Positions 18,071 through 25,871 are shown, counted from the stretch's first letter. The stretch: 26,658 bases of DNA from JBGSPQ01 sp964346765 (GCA_964346765.1 CAYFWB010000011.1:1-26658); one strand, 5' to 3'. Numbers and translations: made by a program. The notes: generated by a model from the sequence alone, not told the origin.

Positions 18071-18085
18071 CTAACAATCAAAAAC

Positions 18086-19102
18086 ATGATTATCGTAATG
18101 AAACCCTACGCGGAAAAAGAAAGCATAGAACGAGTTTTAAACAATATTGAAAAATTAAATCTTAAGCCGATCCCTTTATACGGAATTGAAAGAACCGTTA
18201 TTGCAGTAATAGGTGATGAAAGACCAGTCGATCAACAACATATCCATTCACTTCCGAAAGTAGATAAAGTAATGGCGGTTTTGAATCCGTACAAACTTGC
18301 CAGCCGTGAAACAAAACATGAAAGCACTATCATTGACCTTGGAGAAGGGGTAACAGTGGGTGGTGATGAAATAGCCATGATGGCCGGACCGTGCGCTATT
18401 GAAAACGAAACGCAAATGGAAAAAGCAGCAGCGGCAGTTAAAAAGTCAGGAGCGAAAATAATGCGGGGCGGAGCATACAAACCAAGAACCAGCCCCTATT
18501 CATTTGAAGGCATGGGCCCCGACGGACTTGTTTTACTGGCAGAAACCGCCAAACGCCACGGCTTAAAAAGCGTAACCGAAATAATGGATATAAGGGACAT
18601 AGATTTGGTTCATAAACATACCGATATTTTTCAAGTAGGTGCCAGAAACATGCAAAACTTCAATTTATTAAAAGAAGTAGGCAAAACCAAAAAACCAATT
18701 TTACTCAAAAGAGGCATCAGCGCAACGATAAATGAATTCCTGCTGGCGGCAGAGCATATTATGAAAAACGGAAATTCAAACGTCATACTATGCGAACGCG
18801 GAATCAGAACGTTTGAAAAAGAAACCCGAAACACACTAGCGCTTGCCACGGTGCCTCTGGTCAAAGAAATCAGCCACTTGCCAATTATTGTGGACCCAAC
18901 TCACTCCACAGGTAAACCATCACTGGTCGGCCCTATGATAAAAGCGGCCATAGCATGCGGCGCGGATGGAATAATTGTAGAAGTTCACCCGAACCCGGAA
19001 CAAGCCCTTTGCGACGGCGACCAGGCAATAACTCCCGGTGCATTCGATCAAATTATGAATGAAACCCGTAAAGTAGCGCAAGCGGTCGGCCGTAAAATGT
19101 AG
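18086..19102 (+). CDS. aroF: 3-deoxy-7-phosphoheptulonate (DAHP) synthase
   Basis: This 338-residue enzyme condenses phosphoenolpyruvate and erythrose 4-phosphate, the first step of the shikimate pathway. It is the type Iβ form with an N-terminal ferredoxin-like regulatory domain (about 1-70: MIIVMKPYAEKESIERV), like the Thermotoga enzyme, in which this domain mediates feedback by Tyr and Phe. The catalytic barrel has MMAGPCAIEN (Cys103), RGGAYKPRTSPYSFEG, LLKRG, ERGIRTFE and VDPTHSTGK, and the late ITPG. It stands first in the aro operon behind the leader-peptide attenuator, so control may act both on transcription and on the enzyme. The ATG has no Shine-Dalgarno. Confidence 0.96.
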   Translation: MIIVMKPYAEKESIERVLNNIEKLNLKPIPLYGIERTVIAVIGDERPVDQQHIHSLPKVDKVMAVLNPYKLASRETKHESTIIDLGEGVTVGGDEIAMMAGPCAIENETQMEKAAAAVKKSGAKIMRGGAYKPRTSPYSFEGMGPDGLVLLAETAKRHGLKSVTEIMDIRDIDLVHKHTDIFQVGARNMQNFNLLKEVGKTKKPILLKRGISATINEFLLAAEHIMKNGNSNVILCERGIRTFEKETRNTLALATVPLVKEISHLPIIVDPTHSTGKPSLVGPMIKAAIACGADGIIVEVHPNPEQALCDGDQAITPGAFDQIMNETRKVAQAVGRKM

Positions 19103-19172
19103 TGCACTAAATATAAATCATCTTATCCCTGCCAATATCCGCCACATAAAGTATGTTCTTTTAAGCCCTTAC

Positions 19173-20285
19173 ATGAAATCCGAAACAATTACAGTAAAAC
19201 TGAAAAAAAACAAAGACAAGTCGTATAATATTTTTATTGAGGAAAGGCTGCTGAATAAAGTACATACAAAAATCTCTAATGGACCCGCTTATGCAATTAT
19301 AAGCGACCGAAACGTTGCCAAACATTATGGTAGAAACTTACAAAAAGCTTTAAAAAAGGCGGGAATTAAATGCCATCTATTCACATTTCCGCCCGGTGAT
19401 AAATCAAAAAAAATGCAAACAGTTGAAAAACTTCTGAATCAACTGATTGATAAAGGATACATAAGGAAAGACAAAATTATCGCGCTGGGCGGCGGAGTTA
19501 CCGGAGACATAGCGGGCTTTACCGCCTCAATTTACATGAGAGGAATCAGCTATATACAAATACCCACAACGCTTCTAGCCATGGCCGACTCTTCCGTGGG
19601 CGGAAAAACCGGAGTTAATCTGACCGGCGGCAAAAACCTGGCCGGAACTTTTTATCAGCCCGAAATGGTATTGATTGATCCTTCCGCTTTAAGAACACTA
19701 CCCGATACGGAATACAAAAACGGACTTAGTGAAGTACTTAAATACGGTGTAATACATGACCGCAAAATGTATGAACAAATAGAAAATAAGGCAACCGTAT
19801 TAAACACACCGCCCAATGAATGGACGACGTCTGAATTCAATATTATTAAAGACCTTATTAAAAAATCATGCGCGATTAAGGCGAAAATAGTTGAACAAGA
19901 CGAAAAAGAAAGTGATAAAAGAATAATTTTGAATTACGGACACACCATTGGCCACGCCTTAGAAACCTTGTCGGACCACAAAATTACGCACGGACAAGCC
20001 ATTGCCACCGGCATGAAATTAATAAACAAAATAGCCGCCGGCAAGAAAATACTAAACGAATCAAATGCGGATAGAATTAATAATTTGATCACTCTGCTTC
20101 AACTTGAAAACAAAAATACCTCAAAATATCTTAAAAAAACAAACACGGATCAAATCTGGAAAATCATTTCACGAGACAAAAAAAGTAGCTTTAGCAAAAC
20201 AAAATTTATCATACCAGATCAAATCGGACATGTAATCATAAACGAAAAAATTTCACAAAATGACCTGCGTAAAATTCTGACCTAA
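19173..20285 (+). CDS. aroB: 3-dehydroquinate synthase
   Basis: This 370-residue protein is AroB, the NAD- and zinc-dependent enzyme that cyclises DAHP to 3-dehydroquinate, step 2 of the shikimate pathway. Visible motifs are FPPGDKSK (73-80), ALGGGVTGDIAGFTAS for NAD binding (104-119), and PTTLLAMADSSVGGKTGVN (131-149). The zinc ligands are Glu in NGLSEVLKYG and two His in NYGHTIGHALE and THGQAIATGM. It is second in the operon, 70 nt after DAHP synthase. The intervening 70 nt show no promoter or hairpin that I trust. Confidence 0.97.
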   Translation: MKSETITVKLKKNKDKSYNIFIEERLLNKVHTKISNGPAYAIISDRNVAKHYGRNLQKALKKAGIKCHLFTFPPGDKSKKMQTVEKLLNQLIDKGYIRKDKIIALGGGVTGDIAGFTASIYMRGISYIQIPTTLLAMADSSVGGKTGVNLTGGKNLAGTFYQPEMVLIDPSALRTLPDTEYKNGLSEVLKYGVIHDRKMYEQIENKATVLNTPPNEWTTSEFNIIKDLIKKSCAIKAKIVEQDEKESDKRIILNYGHTIGHALETLSDHKITHGQAIATGMKLINKIAAGKKILNESNADRINNLITLLQLENKNTSKYLKKTNTDQIWKIISRDKKSSFSKTKFIIPDQIGHVIINEKISQNDLRKILT

Positions 20286-20321
20286 ATTTAATTCCAATTA
20301 ATCCTTTCTTGAATCAATAAA

Positions 20322-21689
20322 ATGATCAAAATAGTCCCGTCTCATAAAAAGCTGAACATAAAAACCGAAGTACCATCATCTAAAAGCTACACCAACAGAG
20401 CATTGCTTTTAGCCGCATTGGCTAAGGGGAAAAGCGTAATTTATAATCCCCTTTTAAGTGACGACACCGTCGTCATGATCGAAACATTAAAGAGGCTTGG
20501 AGTGGGAGTACAAAAAAACAGTTCAAGCATAATTATCGAAGGCGTTGGAGGAAAATTCGGCAAAATTAACCGCCCTCTGTATTTGGGCAACGCCGGCACT
20601 GCGGTCAGATTTCTAACGGCGGCGTTGGCATCGCAAGCAAATGAATATACGATCACAGGCAATGAAAGAATGCAAATGCGCCCGATCGCCGACCTTACCG
20701 ACGCGCTGGACGGCTGGGGCGTGGAAGTAAAATTTCTGAACGAAAACGGTTGTCCGCCACTTACAATTTGCGGCCCGTTAGAAGGAGAAACCACAAGCGT
20801 AGTCGGATCAATAAGCAGTCAATATATATCGGCTCTCCTGATGATCGCTCCGTATGCCAATGCCCCCGCTGTAATCCGCGTTCAAGGCAAACTCACTTCC
20901 CCCCCCTATATAAAAATGACACTGGATACAATCAAAACATTTGGCGGCTATATACAAAACATCAATAATAAAAAGTTCAAAACCGACCCGCACATATATA
21001 AAGGTACGGAATATTTTGTTGAAGGAGACGCTTCATCAGCCAGTTATCCTTTGGCGATCGCCGCTTTAAACTGCGGTAGCGCCGAGATCATAAATGTACC
21101 GGCGGATTCCGCGCAAGCCGATCTGGCATTTATAAAAATCCTGAAAAAAATGGGATGCATTGTTAATAAAACAAAATACGAAAACAGTTCATCTGAACAA
21201 AAATCATTGCCATTAAACGCCAAAAGTACGCCCAACAGCTCTAAAAACATAAATATTAATGAATATTATAGAATCGAAGGTCCCTCAAAACTTAAACCGC
21301 TGGGTAAAATTGACCTTAATAAAATGCCGGACGCCGCAATGACCGTCGCAATTCTATGCGCCTTCGCGGACGGCAAATCCATATTAACCGGCCTGGGAAA
21401 CCTGAAAGTTAAAGAAACGGACAGAATTACCGCTCTAAAAAACGAACTACGAAAAATCGGCGCGAATGTAAAAACCGGTAAAACTTACATTGAAATAGAC
21501 GGAGACCCGACCGGCTTACACGGAGCGGAAATAGAAACATATGACGACCACAGAATGGCTATGTGTTTTACCGTTGCCGGCACCAAAATATCAGACATAA
21601 TAATTAAAGATCCCGACTGTGTCAAAAAAACATATCCCAACTTCTTTCAAGACCTTAAAAAATGGGGCATACGGACAAAAAATGCATAA
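20322..21689 (+). CDS. aroA: 3-phosphoshikimate 1-carboxyvinyltransferase (EPSP synthase)
   Basis: This 455-residue protein is EPSP synthase, which transfers enolpyruvate from PEP to shikimate 3-phosphate. Substrate-binding parts are PSSKSYTNRALLLAALA (Lys21, Ser22, Arg26), LGNAGTAVRFLTAALA, SSQYISALLMIAPY, DASSASYPLAIAALN, VKETDRITAL and DDHRMAMCF. It is about 28 residues longer than the E. coli enzyme. The extra length is a Ser/Lys/Asn-rich insertion around 285-315 (NSSSEQKS to SSKNININ), probably a surface loop. Its 3' end overlaps nadB by 28 nt. The steps between AroB and AroA (AroD, AroE, AroK) are not in the window. Confidence 0.96.
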   Translation: MIKIVPSHKKLNIKTEVPSSKSYTNRALLLAALAKGKSVIYNPLLSDDTVVMIETLKRLGVGVQKNSSSIIIEGVGGKFGKINRPLYLGNAGTAVRFLTAALASQANEYTITGNERMQMRPIADLTDALDGWGVEVKFLNENGCPPLTICGPLEGETTSVVGSISSQYISALLMIAPYANAPAVIRVQGKLTSPPYIKMTLDTIKTFGGYIQNINNKKFKTDPHIYKGTEYFVEGDASSASYPLAIAALNCGSAEIINVPADSAQADLAFIKILKKMGCIVNKTKYENSSSEQKSLPLNAKSTPNSSKNININEYYRIEGPSKLKPLGKIDLNKMPDAAMTVAILCAFADGKSILTGLGNLKVKETDRITALKNELRKIGANVKTGKTYIEIDGDPTGLHGAEIETYDDHRMAMCFTVAGTKISDIIIKDPDCVKKTYPNFFQDLKKWGIRTKNA

Positions 21690-23386
21690 CTAAAACTAAA
21701 CGCTATGATTTCGTAATTATCGGATCCGGAATAGCCGGTTTAATGAGCGCGCTATACGCCGCGAAAAAAGGAACCGTTCTTATTTTAACAAAATCCGAAC
21801 TGAAGAAGTCCAACACCTGGTATGCTCAGGGCGGAGTAGCCGCGGCGATTAGCAGTGACGATAACTTCAAAAAACACATAACAGACACGCTAAAAGCCGG
21901 ACATTACCTGAATGATCAAAAAACCGTTGAATACATAATCAAAAAAGCTCCGACAGCGATTAAAGAACTGGAAAGATTCGGTGTTACCTTCGAGCGCGAA
22001 CAAGCCAACCGATATAACCTTAAACTGGAAGGAGGGCACAGTAAAAACCGAGTTCTTTATCACAAAGACAAAATCGGCCAAAACATTGAAAACAATTTAA
22101 TAAAAGAGATAAAAAAAAATCCCGACATAACCGTAAAAACAAACTGTTTTGCGCTTAATTTGGTAATGAATCAAACGGAGAAAAAGTGTATCGGAGTTCA
22201 ATATATTTCAAATTCAAAAACACAAAAAAAAATAAATAAAAACACTACTTACAGATATACCGATCAAGAGACTAAAAAAAATTATATCGGTACTGCAAAC
22301 CCCAAAATCTTAAGCATATATTGCAGGCGAATTATTCTCGCTACCGGTGGGGCCGGACAAATCTTTTCAAAAACAACAAACCCCGCTATCGCCACCGGAG
22401 ACGGCATAGCTATGGCGCACCGCACAGGAGCTAAAATAAAAGGAATGGAGTTCGTACAATTCCACCCGACCGCACTTGTAAACAGCACGTCGACTCTTAA
22501 AAATAATCCAGATAAGGTTGCCTTAAACAAAAACACACCGCTTTTTTTGCTATCCGAAACCCTGCGGGGTGAAGGCGCTGTACTCTTAAATTACAAAAAA
22601 GAACGTTTCATGATAAAAATACATCCGCTTGCCGAACTGGCCCCCAGGGACGTAATCAGCAAAGCTATCTTTGATCAACAAAAAAAAGGCCCCGTATTTA
22701 TAGATTTAAGAGCGATCCCCAAAAAAAGACTAAAAAATAAATATCCCACCATATTAAATAAATTAAAAAAGGAAAACATCCCATATAATAAACCAATAAA
22801 AATCACCCCGGCAGCTCATTATTTATGCGGAGGCATAGTAACAGACATCTTTGGAAGGACTTCAATCCAAAACCTCTACGCCACAGGCGAATGCGCAAAC
22901 ACCGGACTTCACGGCGCAAACAGACTGGCATCCAATTCCTTGCTTGAAGCCGCCATCATGAGCAAACAGGTTATAAAAAAACCGCTACCAAAAAATATTG
23001 GCAAGCCAAAAACGCAATTATCAAACAGAAATAATAATTCATTATTCAAAATCAACCGTACCGACAAACAATTCAATATCCCGTCCACTACCCAAAAAAT
23101 TCACACCTCCGAACTACACGAAGAAATAAGCAAAATAGTGTATTATAAAGAAAAAATTCAAACAATAATGATGAAAAAATGCGGAATAATCCGAAAACGC
23201 GAAGACATGAAATTAGCAAAAAAACAAATTCAGAAAATACTATCCGAACTCAATTCATTTAAGAACGACCTACAAATCGCCGACCTTTTTGAAACGATCA
23301 ATCTGGCCGAAACTGCCATGCTTATTTTAACAATGGCTTTAAAACACACAAAAACATCGGGTGCGCCACATAACGACCTAAGTTAA
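21662..23386 (+). CDS. nadB: L-aspartate oxidase-like flavoprotein (NadB)
   Basis: This 574-residue FAD protein belongs to the succinate dehydrogenase/fumarate reductase flavoprotein superfamily, NadB type. NadB oxidises L-aspartate to iminoaspartate for quinolinate and NAD synthesis. FAD-binding motifs are VIIGSGIAGLMSA (18-30), NTWYAQGGVAAA and ATGECANTGLHGANRLASNS. Active-site parts are LEGGHSKNRVLYHKD, EFVQFHPTAL, LLSETLRGEGAVL, AELAPRDVIS and AAHYLCGGIVTD. It is longer than usual because of Lys/Asn-rich insertions around 180-205 and 440-470. It overlaps aroA by 28 nt, the last gene of the operon. No nadA or nadC is visible, so the NAD role is uncertain; another aspartate- or fumarate-linked role is possible. 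Confidence 0.88.
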   Translation: MGHTDKKCITKTKRYDFVIIGSGIAGLMSALYAAKKGTVLILTKSELKKSNTWYAQGGVAAAISSDDNFKKHITDTLKAGHYLNDQKTVEYIIKKAPTAIKELERFGVTFEREQANRYNLKLEGGHSKNRVLYHKDKIGQNIENNLIKEIKKNPDITVKTNCFALNLVMNQTEKKCIGVQYISNSKTQKKINKNTTYRYTDQETKKNYIGTANPKILSIYCRRIILATGGAGQIFSKTTNPAIATGDGIAMAHRTGAKIKGMEFVQFHPTALVNSTSTLKNNPDKVALNKNTPLFLLSETLRGEGAVLLNYKKERFMIKIHPLAELAPRDVISKAIFDQQKKGPVFIDLRAIPKKRLKNKYPTILNKLKKENIPYNKPIKITPAAHYLCGGIVTDIFGRTSIQNLYATGECANTGLHGANRLASNSLLEAAIMSKQVIKKPLPKNIGKPKTQLSNRNNNSLFKINRTDKQFNIPSTTQKIHTSELHEEISKIVYYKEKIQTIMMKKCGIIRKREDMKLAKKQIQKILSELNSFKNDLQIADLFETINLAETAMLILTMALKHTKTSGAPHNDLS

Positions 23387-23628
23387 ACTTTCTCCTTTTT
23401 ATCTTCATCTTCCACGTCCTCCGACATCATCTGCCCAACCCGCACGGCGCACGCTCTATTAACCTTATCCGCCACATCCCTGCCATTAATAACCCTATCA
23501 AGAACCTCTTTAAACGAACCAACAGTCCCCTCCTTAACTTCGTAAACTGCAGTATTATCACTATTAACATGGGCAAGGACCCTTTCATAATAAAGAATCG
23601 ACTCATTTAAATTGTTATTATTTTCCAT
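23383..23628 (-). CDS. Small acidic protein of unknown function
   Basis: I do not recognise this 81-residue protein. It starts MENNNNLNESILYYERVL and ends with a charged tail (SEDVEDEDKKEKV). The middle (FKEVLDRVINGRDVADKVNRACAVRVGQMM) looks helical. No membrane segment or cysteine pair is seen. It overlaps the end of nadB by 4 nt on the opposite strand. The promoter at 23634-23663 puts the expected transcription start on or next to the ATG, which supports the gene being real and leaderless. Confidence 0.65.
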   Translation of the reverse strand: MENNNNLNESILYYERVLAHVNSDNTAVYEVKEGTVGSFKEVLDRVINGRDVADKVNRACAVRVGQMMSEDVEDEDKKEKV

Positions 23629-23633
23629 AAAAA

Positions 23634-23663
23634 ATTATATATCAAATACAAAGCGAAATTCAA
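23634..23663 (-). promoter_or_regulatory. Leaderless promoter of the small acidic protein
   Basis: The minus strand has TTGAAT (23658-23663), an 18-nt spacer and a perfect TATAAT (23634-23639). Only five T separate the -10 box from the ATG. Confidence 0.65.
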
Positions 23664-23718
23664 CTATAAAGACTTTCTAAGCGACTGTCAACACCCAACT
23701 ACAAAGCCATTAAATTAG

Positions 23719-23733
23719 CGATATCCTATATCG
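23719..23733. repeat. Short palindrome downstream of the recombinase gene
   Basis: CGATAT-CCT-ATATCG is a perfect 6-bp inverted repeat about 10 nt beyond the recombinase stop. No T-run follows on either strand, so it is not a clear terminator. It could be a protein-binding site. Confidence 0.35.
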
Positions 23734-23741
23734 ACCACAAA

Positions 23742-24560
23742 TTATAACGGACTTTTTACCTTTTGAATCATCGGCTCAGTAATTTTAGTATAAATCTGTG
23801 TAGTCCTAATGCTTGAATGTCCCAAAAGAACCTGCACATGGCGGATATCAACTCCATTTTCAAGCAAATGGGTAGCAAAACTGTGTCTAAGCGAATGAAA
23901 AGTGGCACCGTTGATAATACCAGCTCTGCACACGGCATTAGTAAAAACCTTTTGCAAAGTGCGAGTACACAACTTACCGCCGCGCTCACTGTAAAACAGA
24001 TAATCTGAAGGAGCTTTACCCGCAATAAACTGAAATAATTTCGGCTTAATTTTCTCCGGCAGAACAGTAATCCTATCTTTATCCCCCTTTCCCTGACGGA
24101 CATAAATCACGCCGGTCACAAAGTCCAAATCCCGCACACGCAAATTGGAAATTTCAGAAACACGAAGACCTGCGCCATAAGCCAGCGAAACAATCACACG
24201 ATGTTTAGCATTATGAATCTGCGACAAAACAATCACAATCTGACTCTTAGATAGCACCACCGGTAACCTACGCGGCTTTTTCGCGAATCTAACATCGATA
24301 GGCAATTCCCCCCTTAAAACCTGCTTATAGAAAAATTTAATGGCATTAATGGCCAAATTAATACTGGCCCCTGATAAACCGCTCTTATATTGAAAATTCA
24401 AAAAAGAACGAATATTTTCCACGTCCACAACATCAAAATCGCATGCCTTATAAGACAAATACGTTTTTAGTTCAAATAAATAAGTTTTCTTGGTAGATGC
24501 GCTGTAATTCCTTAACCTGAGCTCACGAGCCGCCAGTGCAACACAATCATCAATATTCAT
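23742..24560 (-). CDS. Tyrosine recombinase (Xer-like) heading the cassette array
   Basis: Read from the ATG at 24560, this is a 272-residue tyrosine recombinase. The N-terminal SAM-like DNA-binding domain (about 5-85) holds NYSASTKKTYLFEL. The catalytic domain has Arg133 in AYGAGLRVSEISNLRV, Lys158 in QGKGDKDR, His222 and Arg225 in FHSLRHSFATHL, His248 in LLGHSSIRTTQIYT, and Tyr257. It ends VKSPL, as do many Xer and IntI proteins. From Lys158 to His222 is 64 residues; as I recall it is about 106 in IntI1, so the IntI-specific insertion is absent. Its divergent position beside a core site and cassette array is that of an integron integrase. It may alternatively be the cell's Xer protein. The open frame to 24596 (MLGLGWCYLFFF) is an unlikely extension. 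Confidence 0.9.
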   Translation of the reverse strand: MNIDDCVALAARELRLRNYSASTKKTYLFELKTYLSYKACDFDVVDVENIRSFLNFQYKSGLSGASINLAINAIKFFYKQVLRGELPIDVRFAKKPRRLPVVLSKSQIVIVLSQIHNAKHRVIVSLAYGAGLRVSEISNLRVRDLDFVTGVIYVRQGKGDKDRITVLPEKIKPKLFQFIAGKAPSDYLFYSERGGKLCTRTLQKVFTNAVCRAGIINGATFHSLRHSFATHLLENGVDIRHVQVLLGHSSIRTTQIYTKITEPMIQKVKSPL

Positions 24561-24673
24561 AAAAAAGAAAAGATAACACCAGCCTAACCCCAACAAATTA
24601 AGAAAAACTAAACAAAAAATAAAAAATTCATAAAAATCACCCCCCCACGCAATCCGCTTGCTAAACGCACTCT

Positions 24674-24701
24674 ATTCGTACAAAATGGAGTTGTCGGAAA
24701 T
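24674..24701. other. Candidate attI/dif-like recombination core site
   Basis: ATTCGTACAA (24674-24683), a 7-nt centre AATGGAG, and TTGTCGGAAAT (24691-24701) form an imperfect inverted pair of about 10-nt arms with Xer-like spacing. The reverse of the left arm, TTGTACGAAT, closely matches the cassette core TTGTACGACAT at 25433. The right arm with its preceding G reads GTTGTC. It lies between the recombinase start and the first cassette gene, where attI stands in integrons. Confidence 0.5.
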
Positions 24702-24729
24702 AATTTTAGGAGCTAACCTTTCGGCCAAT

Positions 24730-24735
24730 TAGAAT
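24730..24735 (+). promoter_or_regulatory. -10 box of the first cassette gene
   Basis: TAGAAT ends 6 nt before the ATG at 24742, so transcription would begin at about the start codon. No good -35 box is visible. An AGGAG at 24708-24712 is too far upstream to act as a Shine-Dalgarno. Confidence 0.35.
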
Positions 24736-24741
24736 AAATAT

Positions 24742-25305
24742 ATGATACGGAACAAAATTTTCATCGTTCGTCACGGAGAATCTGAAAACAATCTACTAGA
24801 AATCGATTGCTCAAAACTGGAAAACAAAGATATGTTTGGTTTAACTGAGGCAGGTCAAAAACAAGTGGCGAATGAAGCGGAAAAAATAAATGGTCTTGAC
24901 CTCATCATCACTTCACCATTTAGACGAACTGTTGAGACAGCGAATATTTTCGCGCGCTATTCGAATTGTGAAGTCATTGAAAATGAACTTCTTTGTGAAG
25001 TGAATTATGGAGACTTGGAACTCTGCTCATACAAAGAGTCTGCTGCGTGGCATGAGGAAAATGGTCGTGATGATTCGGTGCCATATCCTAATGGTGAAAG
25101 TCTATTAGATGTCAAGCAAAGGGCTATCGATTTTTTGAAATGGTTAAACCAAACATACTTGGACAAAAAGATTCTCATCGTAACACATGGTCATATCGTC
25201 CTTTTTTTACAAGAAATCCTCGATGAAAATTTTGACATACAACATGCACTTGATAATTACAACGATGATGAATCCCGAAAGGTTATTGAAGTAAACCGCC
25301 CCTAA
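24742..25305 (+). CDS. Histidine phosphatase family protein (first cassette)
   Basis: This 187-residue protein of the phosphoglycerate-mutase-like histidine phosphatase superfamily carries FIVRHGESENN with the catalytic His11 flanked by Arg10 and Glu13. SPFRRTVETA (59-68) supplies the second Arg, and IVTHGH (146-151) the second His. It probably removes phosphate from a small molecule; the substrate is unknown. It is the only gene between the candidate core site at 24690 and the next core GTTGTAC at 25432, with the attC-like palindrome starting 12 nt after its stop. That is the build of a single-gene integron cassette. Confidence 0.87.
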   Translation: MIRNKIFIVRHGESENNLLEIDCSKLENKDMFGLTEAGQKQVANEAEKINGLDLIITSPFRRTVETANIFARYSNCEVIENELLCEVNYGDLELCSYKESAAWHEENGRDDSVPYPNGESLLDVKQRAIDFLKWLNQTYLDKKILIVTHGHIVLFLQEILDENFDIQHALDNYNDDESRKVIEVNRP

Positions 25306-25316
25306 AATTACATCCG

Positions 25317-25438
25317 ACAACAGGGTATATGAGGTTCGTTCATTTCGCTGCGCTCCATTCACTCTCCCAAGTTGGACAGGTGTACGCTTTCAGCGTATTT
25401 TACACCTGTCCAACTTCTCATATACCCGGACGTTGTAC
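25317..25438 (+). repeat. attC-like palindrome 1
   Basis: The outer boxes are ACAAC (25317-25321) and GTTGTAC (25432-25438). Inside, GGGTATATGAG (25323-25333) pairs perfectly with CTCATATACCC (25417-25427). The next arm, a 14-bp perfect stem, is 25371-25384 with 25401-25414, capped by TACGC/GCGTA. A conserved CTCTCCCAAGTT block (25362-25373) recurs in the other elements. One side has A and the other GGAC between outer and inner pairs, so the fold is asymmetric, as in attC sites. Confidence 0.7.
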
Positions 25439-25468
25439 GACATTGCACAAAATTGTCACTTAAATAAT

Positions 25469-25849
25469 ATGGAAATCAATAAACAAGACCACGAACTAGT
25501 TCGTCTCGCACTAGATCTCATAAAAAAAAGACAAGGAGAGTATTCCACAGTTGGAGTTGCTTTAAAAACGACCGTCGGCAAGATTTTTACAGGAGTTAAT
25601 GTAGAACAAGTACATGCAAGTCCATGCTCTATGTGCGCTGAATATTCCGCAATAGGACAAATGCAGACTGAGAGCGATTATAAGATCGAAACGGTAATAG
25701 CCATAACAGCAGAAGAAAAAGTTTTGCCTCCTTGTGGGAAATGCAGAGAAATGATGAGACAATTTGGTAATCCTTACGTAATTCTTAAAAAAGAGAATAA
25801 ATTCTTTAAAGTCAGGCTCGACGAACTAATCCCACATTGGGAACTTTGA
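25469..25849 (+). CDS. Cytidine deaminase-like protein (second cassette)
   Basis: Read from the ATG at 25469, this 126-residue protein has the cytidine deaminase zinc site: Cys56-Ala-Glu58 in SPCSMCAEYSA, and Cys89/Cys92 in PPCGKCRE. The fold elements GVALKTTVGKIFTGVNVE and ETVIAITAEEKVLPP are typical of the homotetrameric CDA/blasticidin-deaminase group. It should hydrolyse the amino group of a cytidine-like base; the substrate may be a nucleoside or an antibiotic. The TTG at 25433 is in frame but lies inside the recombination core, so I chose the ATG. It is the only gene of the cassette 25432-25988. Confidence 0.85.
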   Translation: MEINKQDHELVRLALDLIKKRQGEYSTVGVALKTTVGKIFTGVNVEQVHASPCSMCAEYSAIGQMQTESDYKIETVIAITAEEKVLPPCGKCREMMRQFGNPYVILKKENKFFKVRLDELIPHWEL

Positions 25850-25871
25850 ATAACAAATTTTGTGCAACATC

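Noticed and set aside
23719..23733. Chromosomal dif site
   Set aside because: The arms are only 6 nt around a 3-nt centre and do not resemble known dif sequences or the cassette core.
24561..24596. N-terminal extension MLGLGWCYLFFF of the recombinase
   Set aside because: It is hydrophobic and unlike the start of the SAM-like domain. The ATG at 24560 is preferred.
25433..25468. TTG start for the deaminase
   Set aside because: It lies in the recombination core, and the added 12 residues do not match the family. The ATG at 25469 is preferred.
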